A stretch of 37,710 nucleotides of DNA from an uncultured Clostridia bacterium (lineage in GTDB: Bacteria > Bacillota > Clostridia > Oscillospirales > Acutalibacteraceae). Under the pieces are notes generated by a model. That model worked only from the letters and a program-made list of their open reading frames with translations. It did no database searches and was not told the DNA's origin. The stretch covers positions 1-37,710 of the forward strand of contig CAJOLX010000030.1 in the NCBI GenBank assembly GCA_905235625.1. The letters are read 5' to 3'. Shown piece after piece: positions 1 to 6,094 of the stretch. How positions within the stretch are numbered: position 1 is the stretch's first letter; each line of letters begins with the position of its first letter. The translations under genes were made by a program, and so were the position numbers.

Positions 1-1
1 T

Positions 2-406
2 AAGATTTCCGATGCCGAACAATTCGCAGATGATGTTGCCGAGGTCGCTTATGAAAAAGCGGTAGAGGTTGTAACCGAAAAAGTCCGTGAAGAAACAAGA
101 AGTGAGGATATCAAAGCAATTGAAGACTACAACGCTTTTGTGAAAAAGAGCACCAAAGTCACGGAGCAAAACAAAAAGATTGCCGATAATCTTCTGGGTG
201 TTGTTGTGAACAAACTGAAAGGACTTTCCGTAAAGATTGCCGAAAGAATCGGCAAGGTGTTATCCGATCCAGAGCAAAAATCCGAACTCAAAAAGCCGAT
301 TAAGACTTCTGTTCTTGCACGGCTTGAAGAAAACAAAAAGAAAGCTGCCGAGCTGAATGCTCAGCGGCAACAGCAAAAATATATACGCCATAATTATGAA
401 CGATAA
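2..406 (+). CDS. C-terminal fragment of a probable mobilization (MobA/MobL-type relaxase) protein
   Basis: The frame is open from the left edge of the window and ends in TAA at 404-406, so only the last 134 residues are visible. They are highly charged, lysine and glutamate rich and probably coiled coil, ending in a tail with QRQQQKYIRHNYER. No catalytic motif lies in this part. The call rests on resemblance to charged C-terminal tails of relaxases of Clostridial mobilizable elements and on the following tiny ORFs, which are typical companions there. Base composition is more AT rich than the chromosomal genes from 1.3 kb onward, consistent with transfer. It could instead be another element-encoded coiled-coil protein. 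Confidence 0.45.
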   Translation, partial: KISDAEQFADDVAEVAYEKAVEVVTEKVREETRSEDIKAIEDYNAFVKKSTKVTEQNKKIADNLLGVVVNKLKGLSVKIAERIGKVLSDPEQKSELKKPIKTSVLARLEENKKKAAELNAQRQQQKYIRHNYER

Positions 407-426
407 AACTCAAAGGAGGATTAAAA

Positions 427-594
427 ATGACAGATGTTTATGAAAGAGCATTAAAGAAACTGCAGAGAATAATTGAACGCGAAGGCGATGCAGACGGGGT
501 CAGATTGACGGCTGCATATTTTCTGCAACTGGTAAAAGAAGAAATCCGTATGGAAGAATGTCAGAGGTTCTTTTCCGGCAAAGAAAGAGGGTGA
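427..594 (+). CDS. Small element-encoded protein, 55 aa, unknown function
   Basis: ATG at 427 follows a strong AAAGGAGGA ribosome site at 412-420 with six bases between. The product begins MTDVYERALKKLQRII and is a charged, probably alpha-helical protein with no signal peptide or membrane segment. It starts 20 bases after the preceding mobilization-like gene and is likely cotranscribed. I recall similar short proteins after relaxase genes in Clostridial mobilizable elements, but no function can be assigned. The strong ribosome site makes translation likely. Confidence 0.6.
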   Translation: MTDVYERALKKLQRIIEREGDADGVRLTAAYFLQLVKEEIRMEECQRFFSGKERG

Positions 595-717
595 TAATAA
601 CTTAAATGATTTTACAACTGAATATCTGAGCTTACCGCGCCTGACAAAAATAACGAAGAAAGGAGGTAAATGCTTATGACAATGATTGCGGTTTAAAATC
701 ATTCAAAGCAAATCTAA

Positions 718-882
718 ATGGAAGGAAATAATAATTATGAAGTAAATGAATTAACTTACTCGGCGCTTGATGATCCGTTTGATAAAATTGAACTGCCTGA
801 CAGCGTCATTCAATCATTTGTGGTGTATATTACACCAATCATCAAAGAATACTATTTGAATAAAAACGATGAAAGAATATGA
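718..882 (+). CDS. Small element-encoded protein, 54 aa, unknown function
   Basis: The ORF runs from ATG 718 to TGA 880-882 with an in-frame stop just before the ATG (715-717). The product contains DDPFDKIELPDSVIQSF and ends in an acidic, lysine-rich tail. This pattern (short acidic leader, LPDSVI-type helix, aromatic end) resembles small proteins found beside recombinase or relaxase genes of Clostridial elements, where they are often longer; this copy may be truncated. No convincing Shine-Dalgarno sequence precedes the ATG, so expression is uncertain. Between 595 and 717 there are only very short frames, one with a good AGGAGGT site (661-667) but just eight codons (670-696), which look like gene remnants. 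Confidence 0.4.
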   Translation: MEGNNNYEVNELTYSALDDPFDKIELPDSVIQSFVVYITPIIKEYYLNKNDERI

Positions 883-897
883 GTAAAACAGCACAAA

Positions 898-933
898 GAA
901 AAACACCCAAGACCGAAGCCTTGGGTGTTTTTC
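898..933. terminator. Bidirectional Rho-independent terminator
   Basis: A near-perfect stem AAAACACCCAAG / CTTGGGTGTTTT closes an 7-8 base loop and is flanked by A-tract and T-tract on both sides. It can end the plus-strand mobile-element transcript and the minus-strand tRNA transcript arriving from 1005. Confidence 0.85.
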
Positions 934-937
934 TAAC

Positions 938-1000
938 TGCATTGGAGCCTTATTTCTACGGCAAATCCGCCTTTAAAGAAATAGGTGTTCGTCCAATGTG
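938..1000. other. Folded inverted-repeat element between the mobile-element end and tRNA-Glu
   Basis: Three nested stems can form: TGCATTGGA (938-946) with TCCAATGTG (992-1000, two G-T pairs), TATTTCT (951-957) with AGAAATA (977-983), and GGC (960-962) with GCC (969-971). It is not a tRNA and carries no T-run. It may be the structured end of an integrated element or a 3' trailer of the tRNA transcript. Confidence 0.4.
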
Positions 1001-1004
1001 CATT

Positions 1005-1079
1005 TGGTGACCCGGACGAGAATCGAACTCGTGTTACCGCCGTGAAAGGGCGGTGTCTTAGCCGCTTGACCACCGGGCC
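1005..1079 (-). tRNA. tRNA-Glu (UUC)
   Basis: A full cloverleaf is visible on the minus strand: a 7-bp acceptor stem GGCCCGG/CCGGGTC, anticodon loop CTTTCAC giving anticodon UUC, T arm with ACGAG/CTCGT, and an encoded 3' CCA at 1005-1007. It is the second gene after tRNA-Met, which lies five bases upstream, and both use the promoter at 1188-1216. Its 3' end faces the mobile-element fragment, a typical integration side. Confidence 0.95.
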
Positions 1080-1084
1080 TTATA

Positions 1085-1160
1085 TGGTGGCGGCAGTTGG
1101 ATTTGAACCCACGACCTACCGGGTATGAACCGGTTGCTCTAGCCACTGAGCTATGCCGCC
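1085..1160 (-). tRNA. tRNA-Met (CAU), probably elongator
   Basis: The minus strand gives acceptor stem GGCGGCA/TGCCGCC with a G1-C72 pair, anticodon loop TTCATAC (anticodon CAU) and encoded CCA. The paired first acceptor base argues against initiator tRNA, and the GGCGGC start is typical of Firmicute elongator tRNA-Met. The third T-stem pair is a G-A mismatch (positions 1110 and 1098), which is unusual. CAU tRNA-Ile2 cannot be fully excluded. Confidence 0.9.
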
Positions 1161-1187
1161 ATGCCGCTTACTTTATAGGGCTTGTAT

Positions 1188-1216
1188 ATTATAATATGAA
1201 CTCACGCGTTTGTCAA
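1188..1216 (-). promoter_or_regulatory. Consensus sigma-A promoter of the tRNA-Met/tRNA-Glu operon
   Basis: On the minus strand a perfect TTGACA (1216-1211) and a perfect TATAAT (1193-1188) are separated by exactly 17 bases. The -10 ends 28 bases before the tRNA-Met 5' end. Confidence 0.9.
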
Positions 1217-1254
1217 CATATTTTTTTCGCTTTGCCCGACCTCTTTTTTGAATG

Positions 1255-1296
1255 AAAAAAGAGCAATTTAAAACGCTTAAAATTCCGATTTTGCTC
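1255..1296 (-). terminator. Terminator of the dnaN-remB operon
   Basis: On the minus strand GAGCAA (1296-1291) pairs with TTGCTC (1266-1261), followed at once by TTTTTT (1260-1255). The loop is AT rich and could pair further. The remB stop codon overlaps the stem, so termination comes right after translation. Confidence 0.55.
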
Positions 1297-1552
1297 AGAA
1301 TTTGCTTTCCTGCGCTCGTTTTGTGAGCGTGGCGCAGGAAAGCTGAGTGATATATATTTTGCTTTTGCCGTCTCTTTCGCACACGACGAAAGATGTGGGC
1401 AGGTCGTTGCAAACGTTTTCAACCATGCCAGCCTTTTCGGCGGCGGCAAGAGAGAGCCTTGTGTTTTTTTCAACAGTTGTGGCGTCAAGGTCAAAAATAC
1501 CCACTATTTCGTCGTGCGTAACTATTTTATCGAGCCCCAAATGCAGATACAC
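1295..1552 (-). CDS. remB: RemB (YaaB) extracellular matrix regulator, DUF370 relative
   Basis: The product is 85 residues, beginning YLHLGLDKIVTHDEIVGIFD after the initiator, and carries the family pattern LPTSFVVCERDGKSKIYITQ near the C terminus. In Bacillus subtilis RemB belongs to the recF-gyrB neighbourhood and acts with RemA in matrix gene control. I place the start at GTG 1552 rather than the ATG at 1597, because family members begin at YLHLGLD and a GAGGTG ribosome site lies six bases upstream of the GTG. The longer frame would overlap the preceding gene. The start is 10 bases past the GDPD stop, so it is the last gene of the dnaN operon. gyrB, the usual next gene, is missing and tRNAs follow instead. 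Confidence 0.88.
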   Translation of the reverse strand: MYLHLGLDKIVTHDEIVGIFDLDATTVEKNTRLSLAAAEKAGMVENVCNDLPTSFVVCERDGKSKIYITQLSCATLTKRAQESKF

Positions 1553-1562
1553 AAGCTTCACC

Positions 1563-2333
1563 TCACGCAAAAATTCCCCAAAGTCTGTCGGATTCAACGT
1601 AGTCCACTCCGAGAGATTTCAGATAGTTGAGCGCCAAAAATTCGTTTGCGGTATACGCCGCGACCTCGAGGCCTCTTGAATGGAACGCCTCCACCATTTC
1701 TTCGTCTATCACCCTGTAATCGGCGTCGATCGAAAAACCGTAATCAAAGCATTTGACGTAGCTCTTGTCGGTTTCGCCGTAAGTGAGCATTATGCGAAGG
1801 TCGGGGAACAGCTCGTGAGCTCTGACGAGGTTGTCAAAATCGAAGGACTGAAGAATGCACTTGTCAAGCTCGTAAACCTCGCCCGCCATTGTGAATATTT
1901 CGGTTATCTGCTCCTCGTTGAATTCGCCCTTGAGCTCAATGAAGCAGATAAGGTCGTTATCTCTCATTATTTCGAGATATTCTTTAAAGGTGCAGAGATA
2001 AACCTCGTCGAGAGTCTTTTTAAATTTGAGAGGCTGAGAGGTGAGCGTTTCATAGGTGTTGTCGGCAATGGAAAGCTCCGTGCCGTCTTTAAGCTCAATT
2101 TTTGCGTTGTGGCTGGTGACGTAAACGCCGTCGCTCGTTACTCTCACGTCCGTTTCCGCTCCGCAAAAGCCGTATTGCGCCGCTTTTTCAAAGGCAAGAG
2201 CGGTGTTTTCATGATAATATCCGCTGAAGCCTCTGTGGCCTATCATGTTAACTTGGTTCACGCCGCCGGTGAATACGGTAAAAACGGAAAGAATCGTCGC
2301 CGTGAGCATTTTGAAAAAGAGTGAAACTGTCAT
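1563..2333 (-). CDS. Glycerophosphodiester phosphodiesterase (GDPD family)
   Basis: The 256-residue protein hydrolyses glycerophosphodiesters to glycerol-3-phosphate and an alcohol. Expected active-site elements are present: HRG at 33-35, ENTALAFE at 42-49, the ETDVRVTSDG block with E60 and D62, and H75. A hydrophobic N-terminal segment (about 4-24) could be a signal peptide or anchor, suggesting action outside or at the membrane. A GGGAGA ribosome site precedes the ATG at 2333. The gene sits between recF and remB, two genes that are normally adjacent, so it looks like an insertion into the origin operon. Substrate specificity cannot be told from sequence. Confidence 0.9.
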   Translation of the reverse strand: MTVSLFFKMLTATILSVFTVFTGGVNQVNMIGHRGFSGYYHENTALAFEKAAQYGFCGAETDVRVTSDGVYVTSHNAKIELKDGTELSIADNTYETLTSQPLKFKKTLDEVYLCTFKEYLEIMRDNDLICFIELKGEFNEEQITEIFTMAGEVYELDKCILQSFDFDNLVRAHELFPDLRIMLTYGETDKSYVKCFDYGFSIDADYRVIDEEMVEAFHSRGLEVAAYTANEFLALNYLKSLGVDYVESDRLWGIFA

Positions 2334-2381
2334 TTTAAATCTCTCCCTGGTATATCTCTTTATTATTTTCAGCCGTGTTTT

Positions 2382-3476
2382 TTATATTTCTTTAACGCTG
2401 CCGTTTGTCACCTCAAAAACCTTGCCCCTGCCTTTTCTCAGAAGGGTTGAAGGCTCGCAGCAGGTTATGAACACCTGCCTGTCGCCGAGAAAATTCAGAA
2501 TGAACGACTGCCTGCCTTCGTCGAGCTCGCTCATAACGTCGTCAAGCAGCACGGCGGGGCATTCGCCCGTTATCTTTTCGATTATCGCCGCCTCGCTCAG
2601 CTTCATTGAGAGAGCGCAGGAGCGCTGCTGACCCTGTGAGCCGTAAACTCTTGCGTCTCTGCCGTCGAGCGTGAGCATAAGGTCGTGAGAATGCGGCCCC
2701 GCGGAGGTGTAAGCTCGTTTTACGTCGCTCTCAAAGCTTCTCTCAAGCTCTTTTCTGAATTTTTCTTCTATTGACTTGCCGTCAAGCTCGTCTTTTGAAA
2801 AGCTGTAATAAAAATCAAAGCTTTCTCTGCCCGAGCTTATTCCAGAATAAATTTCTTTTGAATATTCGGACAGCATTTTAACGTAATCTATTCTGTATTT
2901 TATGATTTTTGAGCCGAGAGAGATTATTTCTTCGTCCCAAGGCTCAAAATATTCTCTCATATCGATGCTTTTTTCGCCGAATTTTTTTAAAAGAGAATTT
3001 CTCTGGTCAATAACTCTCAGATATTTGCTCATGAGAAGAGCGTAATTCGGTTTGATAAGGCTCAAGCCTATGTCGAGCAGCTTTCTTCTTTCGGAAGGGC
3101 CTTCTCTCACAAGGCTGAGAGTTGACGGCGAAAACACCACCGCGTAAAAAGAGCCCATAATCGCTCTCGGGCTTTCTTCTTTAACGCCGTTCAGAGTGAG
3201 CTCTTTTTTTAAGCCGATATCCAAAACTGCGTTTTGCTCTCTGCCGCCCGAAAAAAACGAGGTTGATATTTTTGCTTTTTCGCTGCCCTGCCTTATGAGC
3301 TGAATATTTTTTCTGGCTCTGAAAGAATAAAAGCCGGTCATGAGCCAAATGCTCTCTATGAGATTGGTTTTGCCCTGCCCGTTTTCGCCGTAAATGATGT
3401 TCATTTCGGGGTCCGGCTCTATGGAACAAAACTCAATGTTTCTGAAATCGGAAGAGGAATGATTCAATATTTTCAT
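2382..3476 (-). CDS. recF: DNA replication and repair protein RecF
   Basis: RecF is an SMC-like ATPase that helps load RecA at gaps together with RecO and RecR. The 364-residue protein has a Walker A GENGQGKT at 30-37, the ABC signature YGSQGQQRS near 280 and a Walker B/D-loop block AVLLDDVMSELDEGR near 310, matching the usual family length of about 360-370. It follows the S4-domain gene by 30 bases; a GGTGA ribosome site precedes the ATG at 3476. The order dnaN-yaaA-recF is the classic origin-proximal arrangement. RecR is encoded just upstream of dnaN, so two partners of the RecFOR pathway lie in one neighbourhood. Confidence 0.97.
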   Translation of the reverse strand: MKILNHSSSDFRNIEFCSIEPDPEMNIIYGENGQGKTNLIESIWLMTGFYSFRARKNIQLIRQGSEKAKISTSFFSGGREQNAVLDIGLKKELTLNGVKEESPRAIMGSFYAVVFSPSTLSLVREGPSERRKLLDIGLSLIKPNYALLMSKYLRVIDQRNSLLKKFGEKSIDMREYFEPWDEEIISLGSKIIKYRIDYVKMLSEYSKEIYSGISSGRESFDFYYSFSKDELDGKSIEEKFRKELERSFESDVKRAYTSAGPHSHDLMLTLDGRDARVYGSQGQQRSCALSMKLSEAAIIEKITGECPAVLLDDVMSELDEGRQSFILNFLGDRQVFITCCEPSTLLRKGRGKVFEVTNGSVKEI

Positions 3477-3506
3477 TTATTTCACCATTCCTCTCTTTTA
3501 TTTAAA

Positions 3507-3746
3507 TTATTCGGCGATATATACGGTTCTTTCAAACTCCACCCAATCGCCTTTTCTTATTTTTTTGCCCCTTTGCAGGCAAACTTCGCCGTTTACTTTG
3601 ACTTCTCCGCCCTGTATCACAATTTTTGCGTGGCCTCCGGTCTGAACGGCGTCGTTCATTTTGAGAAAAGAATCCAATTTGATAAAATCGGTGTCAATTT
3701 TCTTTCTTATTTCTTTCTTTTCGGCAACTTTTGCTTTAATTTTCAT
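3507..3746 (-). CDS. yaaA: S4-domain RNA-binding protein, YaaA/RlbA type
   Basis: This 79-residue protein is essentially one S4 RNA-binding domain: FIKLDSFLKMNDAVQTGGHAK leads into a GGEVKVNGE turn and an RKGDWVEF strand. The family lies between dnaN and recF in many Firmicutes, and members have been linked to ribosome assembly; the exact RNA target is unknown. Its start overlaps the end of dnaN by 11 bases and the ribosome site GAGG lies inside the dnaN end, which implies translational coupling. A run of lysines near the N terminus fits RNA binding. Confidence 0.9.
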   Translation of the reverse strand: MKIKAKVAEKKEIRKKIDTDFIKLDSFLKMNDAVQTGGHAKIVIQGGEVKVNGEVCLQRGKKIRKGDWVEFERTVYIAE

Positions 3747-4845
3747 TTTTGAGCCTCACGGGAAGAATAAGGAAGATGAAATCTTCACCCTCTGTCGGAA
3801 CGACGAGTATGGGAGCGACGGGGCTGTTGAGCATTATTTTAACCTCGTCCGTGTCGCAAACTCTCAGAGCGTCTATCATATATTTATTGTTAAAACCTAT
3901 AGTGATGTCGTCGCCCGTTATTTCCGCGGGAATTTTATCGTTTGAAGCGCCTATTGAAGCCGTGCTTGACATAACGATGCTGTCGTTTGAAAAAACGCAC
4001 TTAATGGGGCTCTTGATTCTGTCGGTGATGATAAGCGACGTTCTGTCGATACTGTCAAGAAAACTGCCGGTATTTACTTTTACAACGGTTTTTGCAGCTG
4101 TGGGAATGGCGGCTTTATAGTTTAAAAATTCGCCGTCAAGCAGCCTTGATATAATGTAATATTTGCCTATTGAAAAAGTTATGTGCCTGTTGCCCACGGA
4201 AAGGCTGACCTTTTCGTCTTCGTCGCCCAAAAGCTTTATCACTTCGTTGAGCGTTTTTGCGGGCACGACGAAGGTAAGCTCCTCGCCGCTGTAATCAATG
4301 TTTTCGTTTCTGATAGCAAGCCTGACTCCGTCAACGGCAACGAGGCGGATGTGGCCCTCTTCAATTTCAAACTTAACGCCCGTGTGAACTATCTTGCTGT
4401 CTTTGACCGCTGCCGAAAAGATGGTTTTTCTAACCATATCTTTAAGCACTCTCTGGTCAAGCTCAACGTCGTATCCGCCCGAAATTGAAGGAAGTTCGGG
4501 ATAATCGTCCGCATTCATTCCGATTATAGAGGTTTTGAAATTGTCGCTCTCTATGGTGGCTATCTGCCTTACGTCCGATTCGATGGTCACTATGTCGCCG
4601 GGAAGCTTTCTTATGGTTTCGCTGAACATATGGGCGTTGAGCACGAGCCTTCCTTCCGCAAGACAAACGCAGGGAATGGTGGTGATGATGCCCATTTCAA
4701 GGTCATAACCCGTTAAAGTGAGCTTGCCGTTTTCGGCGCTGAGCAAAATGCCTTCAACGGCGGGAAGCGCCGTTTTGGTGGAAGCGGCTCTCTGAACTAT
4801 CTGACAAGCATCCGAAAGCTCTGAAGTATTGCAGCTGAATTTCAT
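3736..4845 (-). CDS. dnaN: DNA polymerase III beta subunit (sliding clamp)
   Basis: The 369-residue protein has the typical clamp length and the family ending EDFIFLILPVRLKNEN, close to the conserved LPVR C terminus. N-terminal features (MKFSCNTSELSDACQIVQRA...TALPAVEGILL) match the first clamp domain. The protein forms a dimeric ring that tethers polymerase III to DNA. The start ATG 4845 has a strong GGAGG site seven bases upstream. It is the first gene of the dnaN-yaaA-recF-GDPD-remB operon. dnaA, which normally precedes it, is absent; the upstream gap holds an origin-like sequence and then recR. Confidence 0.98.
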   Translation of the reverse strand: MKFSCNTSELSDACQIVQRAASTKTALPAVEGILLSAENGKLTLTGYDLEMGIITTIPCVCLAEGRLVLNAHMFSETIRKLPGDIVTIESDVRQIATIESDNFKTSIIGMNADDYPELPSISGGYDVELDQRVLKDMVRKTIFSAAVKDSKIVHTGVKFEIEEGHIRLVAVDGVRLAIRNENIDYSGEELTFVVPAKTLNEVIKLLGDEDEKVSLSVGNRHITFSIGKYYIISRLLDGEFLNYKAAIPTAAKTVVKVNTGSFLDSIDRTSLIITDRIKSPIKCVFSNDSIVMSSTASIGASNDKIPAEITGDDITIGFNNKYMIDALRVCDTDEVKIMLNSPVAPILVVPTEGEDFIFLILPVRLKNEN

Positions 4846-4859
4846 ATTTTTACCTCCGT

Positions 4860-5127
4860 AATAACTTTATGGGCGATTGGCTTAAAAAACCGGAATTACT
4901 GCCGAAAAGCAGTATTATATATGTGTAGTAATATATATATTTTAGTAATAGTAGTAGAGTGCGTGAAAATGTGGTGCAACTCCCGAAAGCCTTGTGAGGC
5001 AAGGGATTGAGAGGCTGAGTTTTTAACATTTCGCGCGTGAATAAAATGTGAAGAAAGTGAATAACTCAAACCTGTGTGAAAACCGTGAATTGGGGTGAAG
5101 AAAAAGTGAAAAAAACAGTGAAAAAAA
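4860..5127 (-). other. oriC: Candidate replication origin (oriC) between recR and dnaN
   Basis: No gene fits in this 282-base gap. Read on the minus strand toward dnaN it has three parts in the order known from the B. subtilis basal unwinding system. First come at least eight TTCAC motifs (GTGAA on plus at 5037, 5048, 5057, 5076, 5085, 5095, 5106, 5118) and another at 4963, several matching a DnaA box in eight of nine positions (TTATTCACT, TTATTCACG, GTTTTCACA, TTTTTCACT). Next, after a short CGCACT spacer, come trinucleotides CTA CTA CTA TTA CTA (4957-4943), like the DnaA-trio. Then follows an A/T-only run (about 4942-4929). No exact TTATCCACA is present, so the boxes would be degenerate or lineage specific. 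Confidence 0.6.
4914..4919 (-). promoter_or_regulatory. Probable -10 element of the dnaN promoter
   Basis: TATAAT on the minus strand, 69 bases before the dnaN start, sits at the end of the AT-rich part of the candidate origin. No good -35 lies 16-18 bases upstream, so it may depend on the DnaA-like repeats or be weak. A small hairpin ACTGC/GCAGT (about 4898-4913) follows it. Confidence 0.4.
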
Positions 5128-5727
5128 TCAGAGCGTTTTTCTGCCCTCAATTGCCCTCACAAGAGTGTATTCGTCGGCGTATTCAAGGTCGGCTCCCACG
5201 GGTATGCCGTAAGCAAGCCTGCTCACCTTCACGCCGAGAGGTTTAATGAGCTTTGATATATACATCGCGGTGGCTTCGCCCTCAACCGTGGGGTTCGTCG
5301 CCATTATGACCTCTTTTATTTCGGGGTCCGAAAGCCTCGCTATGAGTTCTTTAATGCAAATATCCTCGGGGCTCACGTCGTTCATCGGTGAAATCGCGCC
5401 GTGCAAAACGTGATATGTGCCGGAATATTCGTTGGTTCTCTCAAACGCCTGAACGTCTCTCGGGCTTTCAACCACGCAGATAACGCTTTTGTCTCTCTCT
5501 TTTGAAGAGCAGATCTGGCAAACGTCGTCGTCGGAAAAATTGCAGCAAACGCTGCACCTTTTCACTTTTTTGCGCGCGTTGAGAATGGCGTTTATAAAAT
5601 CATCCGTTTCGGAATCGCTCAGCGACATCAAATGAAATGCGAGCCTTTGAGCGGTTTTTCTGCCTATTGAAGGCAGAGAGGCAAGCTTATCTATGAGAGC
5701 CTCGAGAGAAGGGGTAAATCCGTTCAT
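5128..5727 (-). CDS. recR: Recombination mediator protein RecR
   Basis: RecR works with RecO and RecF to load RecA on gapped DNA. The roughly 199-residue protein has the N-terminal helix-hairpin-helix (LPSIGRKTAQRLAFHL), a four-cysteine zinc site (CSVC...CQIC), the Toprim block ICVVESPRDVQAFE and the C-terminal GIPVGADLEYADEYTL motif. I use ATG 5727, which overlaps the ybaB stop as TGATG; a TTG one codon upstream is also in frame. dnaX-ybaB-recR is a widely conserved operon. Here it ends directly at the candidate origin, where dnaA would normally be. Confidence 0.97.
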   Translation of the reverse strand: MNGFTPSLEALIDKLASLPSIGRKTAQRLAFHLMSLSDSETDDFINAILNARKKVKRCSVCCNFSDDDVCQICSSKERDKSVICVVESPRDVQAFERTNEYSGTYHVLHGAISPMNDVSPEDICIKELIARLSDPEIKEVIMATNPTVEGEATAMYISKLIKPLGVKVSRLAYGIPVGADLEYADEYTLVRAIEGRKTL

Positions 5728-6068
5728 CAAAGGAGCCCCGGTATGGAAAGGCCGCCTTTAGCCTCTTCCATTCCCTTTTCCATAGCTTCGTTTGCCTTGC
5801 GGATGCTCTCGTTGAATGCGGAGATAATCAAATCCTCAAGCATTTCAATATCTTCCGGGTCAACTACTTCGGGCTTTAACTCTATTTTTGTGACCTGATG
5901 AGCGCCGGTAACGGTAACCTCTACCGCTCCGCCGCCTGCGGATGAAGTGAATTCGGTTTCTTCAACCTCGTGCTGAATTCTCTCCATATTTTCCTGCATT
6001 TCCTGTATTTTTTTCATCATGGCCTGCTGTCCGCCGCCCTGAGCGGCGCCCGGGATTCTTGCTTTCAT
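5727..6068 (-). CDS. YbaB/EbfC family nucleoid-associated protein
   Basis: The 113-residue protein begins with a glycine/glutamine-rich stretch and an amphipathic helix (MMKKIQEMQENMERIQHEVEE), followed by the family beta region GGGAVEVTVTGAHQVTKIELKPEVVDPED and a C-terminal helix. Members are dimeric DNA-binding proteins of uncertain precise role. It lies 26 bases after dnaX and overlaps recR by one base, as in most bacteria. A clear AGGAG site precedes the ATG at 6068. Confidence 0.95.
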   Translation of the reverse strand: MKARIPGAAQGGGQQAMMKKIQEMQENMERIQHEVEETEFTSSAGGGAVEVTVTGAHQVTKIELKPEVVDPEDIEMLEDLIISAFNESIRKANEAMEKGMEEAKGGLSIPGLL

Positions 6069-6094
6069 AATTTATCTCCTCACTGTTTTGAAGT

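Noticed and set aside
1295-1597. Longer remB starting at ATG 1597
   Set aside because: It would add 15 residues not found in the family and overlap the GDPD end; GTG 1552 has a well-placed GAGGTG site.
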